Positions 56,367 through 64,000 of a stretch of DNA of 64,000 nt are shown here, one piece after another. Location of the stretch: assembly GCF_000281045.1 (NCBI RefSeq), contig NW_008246096.1:628627-692626 (forward strand), given 5' to 3'. Origin of the DNA: Saprolegnia diclina VS20 (Eukaryota > Oomycota > Saprolegniomycetes > Saprolegniales > Saprolegniaceae). Each line of letters opens with the position of its first letter. Within the stretch, counting starts at the first letter, position 1. A program made the translations under genes and the position numbers. The notes beneath the pieces are model-generated. The model was not told the DNA's origin. It saw nothing but the letters and a program-made list of their open reading frames with translations, and ran no database searches.

Positions 56367-57109
56367 TTAGCCCAATAGTGATAGCGGACACCCTTCGTGA
56401 TCGACTTGTTCTTGGCGGCGGGATTTGGCGAGCTCATGCTTGCGCTCGCGCTCGGCCTTGACTTTGATCTGCTTCTCGAGTTTGGCCTGGGCGATGCGCT
56501 CTTGGCGGCTCGGCTCATCGATGGTTGTCGCCAGCGGCCCCAGCTGCAAGGGCAGCAGCGACGACAAGCCAGGTGCGTGCTGCAGCTTACGCTCCACCAG
56601 GGCGACCTTTTGTCGACGCTTGCGATCCTGGGATTGCGCTCGGTTCAAGTCCCGCGTCACTTGGGCTTGAGCGAGACGCGCTGCAGTGGGTGAGAGTGAT
56701 AGCTCCATCGATCCGAGTGCAGGCAAGCGGAGGCGCGAGGAGGACGCATCGTCCTCGACACGGTTGTCGCTGGTGACGATCGCTCCTTTAAAGGCGCTGG
56801 CCATGTGAGGTAGCACACGCGTCGTCTTTTTCAGCCGATGACCAGGCGGCGTTCCGGGTTGTGTGGGTGCGTGACAGGCGCTTGCCGTCACGATGCCCGC
56901 AAGGTCGTTCTCTTGTTGGTTGCTTGTTGAAAGTGGCTTGAGCGGATGGGGCTTGTGCTTGCGCGCACGGTCAGTACTTTGTGGCTCCGCCGGCCTTCGA
57001 ATCTAAACGGTACCAGCACTGTAAGAGGCTGCTGCGACTTGTAGCGTACTACGCCAGTGAGTGGTTCGATCGCGCCGTTCGGCTTTTTCATCAGCGACAC
57101 GACCGACAT
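56367..57109 (-). CDS. Hypothetical basic coiled-coil protein
   Basis: Two exons (57053-57109 and 56367-57002) joined across a 50-nt intron in phase 0, 230 residues. ATG at 57107-57109 gives MSVVSLMKKPNGAIEPLTG, then basic, Pro-rich sequence (RARKHKPHPLKPLSTSNQQE) and a charged helical C-terminus (RQERIAQAKLEKQIKVKAER followed by ERKHELAKSRRQEQ). No known domain. The frame runs upstream without an ATG to a possible 3' splice site, so a short 5' exon is possible. The start is only 31 bases from the stop of the ZSWIM2-like gene on the same strand. Confidence 0.6.
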
Positions 57110-57140
57110 GAGTCCAATTGGTGGCAACGCAGTCTACGCG

Positions 57141-58793
57141 CTACTGAGAAAAGGATTCGAACGAGAGAGGTACCGAGGATGCTGCTGGCTCGGTTTTGCG
57201 CTCTTTCTTCGCCAAGGCACCTGCCTCGTTGACTAGGCCTGGAAAAAGCACATGGGGGCAGTGCTCGATCGGACAGTGGTATTTTTGAGCTAGGACATGC
57301 TGCAGCAAGCAGCTCTCATGGAACGTGTGCTACAGAGATTGAGAAAGATACATTGTCAAGACAAAGTCGAATACATGACACGGTAGTTGGCGTATGTCCA
57401 TCGACATCCGCAGGCCTTGCGTACACAGTATACACCAGTTGCTCACGTCGGGACTCGCAGGTGTCCACGCTTTCGCTTGTGCAGCACCGAGCTAAGTCGG
57501 TTGAGGCAACCAAACAATCGAGCAGCGCGCACCTTGTCGCCGACCAGATTGGCCATGAGATAGTCTTGTAGTGGGTACTTTTCGGCTGCATCAAGCTACG
57601 AGATGGGAAAACTATAGACGACACGACGAGGTTCTCAAAAAGAGACTTCGCAGAGAAGGTCATAGTCGGCGTGCGAAAGCTCTCGGCCCTCAAGGTCGTT
57701 TATCGCTTGAGGACTTAGTAGAGCGTCACGGAGTGACCGCAGCGCTGGAAACCACGTGCCTTTGTGCGTTTTGCGTAGCACAAACGAGTGCTTGGCATGG
57801 GCATTGCTCTCTACAAGGGTATGAATGGCGTCTCGTACGTCAAATACGTCTTGAATCATACTAAAGCAACGCTCGCAGAGGTCCGTGTGCTTGCACTGGA
57901 GACAGCGGTATCGGTTGCAGCGAATTGGCTTGGTCTGGCACTGTTTGCACGTCGTGCCAGTGTGCACGAGTGGGTTGCGGTTCGATATGTCGGCTTCCTT
58001 CTTGAGCTCCGTGAGTGCCGAGTCCCCCCAGTCGTGGCGGCACAGTGGACAGCTAATCGGCTCTTTCGATTGTTTCCGGCTCTCCCCAAACACCTTCACT
58101 GAAGGAATGTGAGCCTATCTATGTTGTCTCGCCATAGAGAGATAGAGGCGCGTACTGCAGTCGATGTGGAAGTTGTTGCCACAGCCGTGCTTGCAGTACG
58201 TGAGGTTTTTCTCGCTCTCGACCATTTCTTCTTGGCAAATCGCACACACTTCACCCTCAACAAGCGCATGGCGGGTCGCGACTTGTTTTTTTGTCGTCTC
58301 GTCGACTTCGGGTGTCTCGGGGGCCAACTTTCGGCGCAAGAAAGCAGGTTTCGCGCGCGCATTCGTTTCTTCACTGTACCCACCGCTGAGGAGCGTTGTA
58401 ATCTACGATTCGTTCACGTTAATCCTCGCAGGCACCTACGATTCGTACGCACGGTACCTCTGAATCAATGAGCGACTTTTGCCACACGACGGGGTTGGTC
58501 CGTGGCACGCGCAGTATCTTCAACATAACAAAGAGAAGGTGACAACACACATCTTTGTCGCCGCACGTGCACGACTGAACTGCACCGATGAGCACGCGGT
58601 ACTTAGTGGAGCTATTTTGCTCCTGGATCTACGAGACGAGAATGACGCTATGTAACTTCTTGAGGTGACGAACGACATAGTTGGTCGGGCCTGTTGTTTG
58701 AACGAGATACATGGTGCGCCCGATCGTGTCGTCAATCTTGGCACGAATCGCGTCAGGTACCTTTCCACGGTACAGAACGAGTCTTGCCGCCAT
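57141..58793 (-). CDS. ZSWIM2: ZSWIM2-like SWIM/RING/ZZ/RING ubiquitin ligase
   Basis: Several exons from ATG 58791-58793 (MAARLVLYRGKVPDAIRAKI). Domains in order: a SWIM finger (YRVLIGAVQSCTCGDKDVCC, H, then LRVPRTNPVVWQKSLID); a first RING (CAICQEEM, YCKHGCGNNFHIDC, and SCPLCRHDW); a ZZ finger (CKQCQTKPIRCNRYRCLQCK, LCERCF, KHSFVL); a linker (LLSPQAINDLEGRELSHADY); and a second RING-H2 made by splicing CILCTQGLRMSMDIRQLPCH to HTFHESCLL with CPIEHCP. It ends SFESFSQ-stop at 57141. This order is that of ZSWIM2 (MEX), an E3 ligase of animal sperm, not common in other lineages. The downstream RING was recovered by hand splicing; all zinc ligands are present. Confidence 0.82.
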
Positions 58794-59125
58794 GTTTCGA
58801 CTCTCGGCTTTACAAAACGCCAGTGAAACCACTGTTGCATGCATTTTCACTCTCGTGCGCAGCAAATCGATCAAGCGAGCTCTTTACAATCGAGCTGCAA
58901 CTTGCAAGCTCGTCATAAGAAAGGTCGCGCGTACAAGTGCTCGGAGGATTCGACGACGTCACATGATGCTTCTCTCACCTTAGACCATAAACACTGACTT
59001 GGCGTCGCATTTTGTACTCTTCAACGTGTTCAGTATCGGCACGAGCAATACACCTGATTTGAACACATTTGTTTTGAAATGCGAGTTGTTGTGAAATGAG
59101 TATGCATGTAGTAGTAATTCGCTCC
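58794..59125. other. Intergenic spacer
   Basis: Between the ZSWIM2-like start and the stop of the LRR-IQ gene. No coding frame of interest. Confidence 0.4.
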
Positions 59126-62100
59126 TCACTCCATGTTTAAGATTTGCTTTTGGCGCGCGACGAGCGGCTTCCGGCGCTTCCGACGCTTGGACTTGGTGCC
59201 GTAGCTAGCGTCAAAGTCGGCAGGTGCGGTGACAGGCGCGGCGTCAACGGGCGTGGCGGTCTCGCTTCCGATGGGCGCAAACACAATTCGATTGCCTCGC
59301 GAGTCTTCGTTGACTGCGCGGACAGTCATAGGCGCCTGCATCGGCTCAACGTCCTTGGGCGCATCGTCGACAGCCGGCAGTTTGGAACTGGCCTCGGCGC
59401 TTGCCAGCAACGGGTTGCGCAAGAGGAAGAGTCGGTAGTTTTCGGCTTCTATCCATTGCACGAGTGCATCGTAGCCGTCCAGCGGCACGCCCATGATGAA
59501 ATCCCACGGACGCCATGCGTCCTGCTCACACTCGGACGGCCACCACGACGGAAAATCGCCGTCGCCATAGTCGATGCGTTGGTGATAGTAGTTGTACAGC
59601 TTACGCATCATGTGCGCGTGGCGTTTCCCATGTCCATGGATCCGGTCCGAGCACTAGAAACGAATGGATTCAGGGTCGCACGGCTCAGCGACGTGCAGTA
59701 CCGGCAGGCAAAAATATTCGCCGCAGTGGGCGCACTCAACCTCGGCACTCGATGCGTTTTCTATATATCGAGGTATCATTGGCACTTGTGTTGGACAAGA
59801 GCACACGCCGTACCGCATTGATCGCACTTGGGCTGTGGCAGCTCGGTCAAAAGCTCGCCCGGCATGCGCCATCGCACATCATAGTTGAGCTGGTTCTACA
59901 ACACACCAATCGCATCCTAGAAATCATTTTGCTAGTGTCCGCACGTAGTAGTATGGAGCCCCGGCGCCTTTCTCGAGCGAGTTGTCAATGTCAATCATAT
60001 GCTTCCACGCGGTGCGGCGCGCTTCCTTGAGCGCTTCAAGAGTCTTGCGCGCTTGGTGGCGCCGGTAGTGGCACTGCACAACCTGCGCCGCCCAAAAAAG
60101 CATGGCTTCGTCGCGTTGCTTCAGAGCGAGGAGCGCATTCAGCTGCACCCGCGCTACCCGCCGCTCAAGCACGTGGGTCCACCACAAGCTAAGGCGCTTC
60201 GCCGCTGTGCCTTGTTGCGTATGTAGCTGACGGCGAAGCTCGAGCTCCCAAACGCGCTGCAAAAAGGTCTTGCGGTCCCGCCATTGTCTTTGAATGTATG
60301 TAGCGGCCGCGTCTTCGTCTCGACGGCGCTGGGCCTACTCATCAATTCTGTGTGAGGCCGCCATGCAACAAACGCCTGCATTTTTTTTTTCGCACCATGC
60401 GAAGAACGCCCAGAAAATTACGTCCTTGACGAGCACGCCACACCGATTGCATCTTCATGGCACTATGGTGGAAAAGCGCCAAATGCTCTCGGCGCGCAGC
60501 AAGCTGACGCCGAGCGAGGCGCTGGCGGTACTGAGACTGCAGTGTGATCGCAGCAGCCTGCTCTTCAGACGAGCGCATCAGATCGTGTTGCCGTCGGCGC
60601 GCCGCCTCCTGACGGGCGCGTCGGCCCCGCAGCAGTGCCTATATGACAGCGTCAGGTAATGCCTCGTTTTATGCTAAAGAGGTAAGATGTTACCTGCAGC
60701 TGCGTGGCCGACTCTTCCTGAGCGGCGTCCTGCGCCTTCTTGGCCGCATGGGCAAGCATGTAGCGTCGCCGGCCGGTGATGCCCCGCCATCGGCGCTGCA
60801 TGACCACGGCAGCGCGGTGCTGCTTTTTGCTCGACCGAACATGGGCTGCTAGAGCAATTTTTGCAATACGCGAGCGCCGTGTTGCTCGAAATCTAGAAAT
60901 ATTGTCACCCTCAATAGCGATGAATGAAATGCGAGCTTTGCGTACTGGCGCTGCACGAAGATGGCCGCTTCAATGCAGCGCTTCTCCAGTAGTGCATCAT
61001 ACTCGTCCTGTGCGTGTTTCTTATTGCGACAGGCTCGGAAGCAGCGCTATTTCTCTTCATGGACGACTTTATACTATCAGCACAGATTTACCTGAATCTT
61101 CGTGGCCATGCGGTGATCGCCGCTTTGAAGAAGTTTTTCCAAGAGCGCCTTGCGACGCCCACGCCGACCGCGAAATAAGCTTTGAATACGGCACACAACC
61201 ACGTGCTGCTTGTGCGCCTCTTGGGCAGCCGCAAACGCCATGCGCGACTGCCGCTGCCGAAATGTGTTCTATCAAAACAATTCTTGGAAATGGGAAAAAT
61301 ATAGTCGCGGCGTTGGTACTTGGATTTTGATAGCTGCCAAGATGAGCTGGCCCGCGACATCAATCTCTCGGCGCTCTTTGGCGCGGTGTGCGGGAAAGAC
61401 ACCAAGCTCGGACGATGTCGACCGAAACACGGTATATGGCCACGACGTCTTGAGTGCAAAAAGCGCACGCGACGACATACCGCAACCCTATTTATTGACA
61501 TGACAATGAACTTTGCAACAAAAAACTGGCGAGCTCGCACGTGTAAACTCAGCGTGAGTAGGGTAGAGCAGGCAAACGCCAACTGGTTCACGAACTCATC
61601 GGTGACGAGCGAACACCCATTGAGGATCAAATGTGAAAGAGCAGGCGTTGGGTTCCGAAAAGATTGAATAAACGCAAGCAAGCCGACGTCCGTAACATGG
61701 GAGCATCCTACGCACGCCAATACTCTCATCGAATGGAACATTGTTTGGCAAAAATACCGCTGAGGTTGAGCACCACGAGCTGATCCGAGAGGCGTGCGAG
61801 ATGCCGGATACCGAGGTCTGTGATGCGGTCGCAAGAGGCTAGCGTGAGCTCTTTTAGATGCGACGACGACGTAGCAATGTCGTGAAGCACAAGGTTGCTT
61901 GTCAGTGCGACGTTTGACAGGTCGAGAGTCTCGAGCTTCGGGCAGCCGTGGAGCAGGTGGCTAATACCGCATGGTGTTGTGTTGTAGCAGCCTTTTAAGC
62001 TGACTTTCACAAGCTCGCGGCACCCAGCGCCCAGGCTCTTGAGTGCTCGCTAGTAGCACAATTCTTCGTTCAGATAATGTAACATGTATGCGTTTAGCCT

Positions 62101-63993
62101 ACCTCGACGACTTGAAAGCATCCAGCAAGATCGAGCTCTGACAACTCTACAAGAATATAGGCATGGAAATAAGATGATGATGAAAGTTTGTGCAATACGT
62201 ACGCGGGCATGTGGCGGCGACGGCCTGAAGACCCTCAAGACCAAAATTTCGCATGACACCATCCGAAATCAGGTACAACTGGCGCAGACTCAAGACTTTC
62301 AAATGTGGGCATCCTTCTGAGACGAATCGAAGGCCGACGTCCGAAACGTTCTTGGCGTGACCGATGCGGAGCGTATGGAGACTGGGTGCGTTGGCTCCAA
62401 TGCTTCGAAGACCTTCGTCCGTGAGCTTGAAGCAGTACGTGAGGTCTAGCGACTCAAGGTGCGAGCACCCTTGCACGAGCCATGCAATACCAACGTCTGA
62501 CACAAATGTGCATCCTGAGACGTTAAGAACCTAGAGTACGTAAGATGACGTTCGAAGATGTTAGGGTAGACCCGCAGCTTGGGGCAGTGCTCGCCGAGCG
62601 AGAGACATGAAATATCGGTAACGCGCTCGTTGACGCGACCTTTTTGCGTCGCAACAAGCAGCGTTTCAAGGCGCGTGCAATACTGAGCAACGCTAACGAC
62701 GCCCGTGTCGGATACCTAAAGCAGGATGTAGGCATACTCGACCATAAGGAGAATGTTTGCAGTCGTACTTGAGAGCAGAACGAAATGTTTAGGAACGTAA
62801 GTTGTCGGCACTGGAAGCCAAGCGTTTTGAGTGTCGTGTCAGCAACCTATACCCCAACGAAGATCGACGAGGTCATATCTTGTGGGCATTCGTACTTGTG
62901 CGCAACCTGCCACGTCCAAGTGCTCCAGGTGCTGAAAGTTGTAGAACAGCCGCACGAGAACCCACTCATCAAGGTGGCTGCAGTTCGCAATGGACAAGCC
63001 TAATGTTGCGTGAGAAGAACCATTTCCGGCAGCACGTATGGTGCTTACGGCGCATGTTTGTGCAGTGGTCACTAATGGCTCCAAGACCAGCTCCGGCAAC
63101 GCCCGTGCAGCCAGAGATGTTGAGTGTTCTCAGGGTAGAGCAGTGTAGCGCGAGCGTGCGCATACCTGCGTCCGACACCTACACATCTCCAGTGAGCAAT
63201 CCAAATCCGTGGCGCTGGTATGACCTTGATCGCATTCGCAATTTCAAGGCACTCGAGGCGGCGCACGGCTTCTGCAATGGCAAAGATGCCAATGTCGGTC
63301 AAGGCTTCCATGCCGTTGGCAATTATGCTAGTGGTGTCCTCGTTGTTTTGAAAGGATTCGGGACGAAGTGCGCTTCCTATGCGACGTGAGTTTCTATCGA
63401 CCATTCGTAGTGCTAATACGCACTAGCGCGCAAATTTCGTATGCGAGTATTGTGTGCTGCAATCTTGACAAAGGTGTCGTCCGTTGCCAAGAGTGTCCAC
63501 TTGGAAATGTGGATCTGAGGTCGGTGCAACAATTGCAACGGGAAAAAGTTGGATGTCCCTTCAAGGCTCAGACCTGGTGCGCTTGGCTTTTTTGAGGCCA
63601 GGGTTGGCGCCGGGACAATAACTCGAGCGTCGCGCGTCCCCAAGACCTCTCTGTGGCGACGTCAATAAAACAAACATATACGACTGCGTACCTCCACGCC
63701 ACTTTGAACTGCACAGCTCGGTCATCGTCTTGATTGCCTCGTGCTTTTGGAATTGCAGTGAGAAGACGCATGTGACTGAGCTTTTCATGGGGCTCTTGAC
63801 TTCTTGTCTGCGGACGAGGCACACTGCCGCCCAATGCGGCAAGCTTGACTTGAGGGCGCTTGTAGATTCGCTTCGACGCGCGCTTTTGACTACGAGCAGC
63901 ATGCACCGGGTAAGTACGCCATGACACAGCTCAAACAGACCCTTTGCGATCCGCGTTCGTAATGTCGTGGTAAAAGTCTTCGAGTAAGCCCAT
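59126..63993 (-). CDS. LRR-IQ-zinc-finger fusion protein
   Basis: Very long multi-exon gene. A possible first codon (MGLLEDFYHDITNADRKG) is at 63991-63993, seven bases from the window edge, so the true start may lie outside. Next come cysteine-type leucine-rich repeats of the FBXL/AMN1 kind: LRTLNISGCTGVAGAGLGAI, LESLDLTYCFKLTDEGLRSI, LHTLRIGHAKNVSDVGLRFV, LKELTLASCDRITDLGIRHL, LSHLILNGCSLVTDEFVNQL. The last repeat (LTLSLH) splices in frame, through a 59-base gtgcgag...aaatag intron, to GCGMSSRALFALK and then to IQ motifs (AAIKIQNTFRQRQSRMAF, VCRIQSLFRGRRGRRKALLE, AAITLQSQYRQRLARRQLAA, KMQSVWRARQGR). A B-box-like zinc finger (CDQCGTACALVQ, ECAHCGEYFCLPC) and the tail WWPSECEQDAWRPW follow. 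Probably a calmodulin-binding scaffold; function unknown. Confidence 0.68.
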
Positions 63994-64000
63994 CGCCCTC

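Noticed and set aside
59126-61478. Separate IQ-motif gene starting at the ATG 61478
   Set aside because: An in-frame intron joins it to the LRR exons and completes an LRR consensus, so a single gene is preferred; transcript data would decide.
1-64000. CRISPR arrays, operons, phage genes or bacterial mobile elements
   Set aside because: The window is eukaryotic with spliceosomal introns; no such structures were seen.

Overview
The window looks like a compact chromosomal segment of an oomycete, most likely a saprolegnialean (Saprolegnia/Achlya/Thraustotheca-like) water mould. The reasons are GC-rich coding sequence, very short GT-AG introns (mostly 40-60 nt, typically starting gtacg or gtgcg and ending tag), tightly packed genes on both strands, many IQ-motif proteins, and a gene for intraflagellar transport, which fits a zoospore-forming eukaryote. 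The species cannot be fixed from the sequence alone. All CDS coordinates give the genomic span from start to stop codon, introns included.

Left part (1-16 kb): an IQ-WGR protein, a Na+/H+ exchanger, a protein kinase with a mitochondrial-type presequence, a long TPR protein, the c-Myc-binding-protein homologue MYCBP, a TPR-prefoldin-1 fusion, a helix-turn-helix protein that resembles a transposase head, then a gene-poor stretch (10.4-14.4 kb) and a sucrose-transporter-like MFS carrier.

Middle (16-38 kb): the mitochondrial m-AAA protease AFG3L2, a PDZ-like protein, a tail-anchored protein with a PP1-docking motif, a small mitochondrial-type protein, a large IQ/WW/zinc-finger protein, a small unidentified protein, the ER insertase subunit EMC1, the flagellar transport subunit IFT25, a UPF0598 mitochondrial protein, an EF-hand Ser/Thr phosphatase with an N-myristoylation start, and a tectonin-like membrane protein.

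Right part (38-64 kb): a TPR protein, a DUF726 hydrolase, cohesin SMC1, the splicing factor YJU2, the tail-anchored-protein ATPase GET3, a multi-spanning membrane protein, a 943-base run of N (assembly gap), a polytopic class 3 lipase, a BED-finger methyltransferase, a small coiled-coil protein, a ZSWIM2-like SWIM/RING/ZZ/RING protein, and a long gene that splices leucine-rich repeats to IQ motifs and a zinc finger. The last gene reaches the right edge.

How the genes work together: most are unrelated housekeeping or signalling genes. Two loose themes stand out. One is membrane-protein biogenesis and quality control (EMC1, GET3, AFG3L2, TPR-prefoldin). The other is possible flagellum/calmodulin biology (IFT25, MYCBP, the IQ proteins, the EF-hand phosphatase, ZSWIM2-like). 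There is no operon, CRISPR array or phage. The most unusual content is domain architecture: LRR-IQ-zinc finger, TPR-prefoldin, BED-methyltransferase and IQ-WGR.
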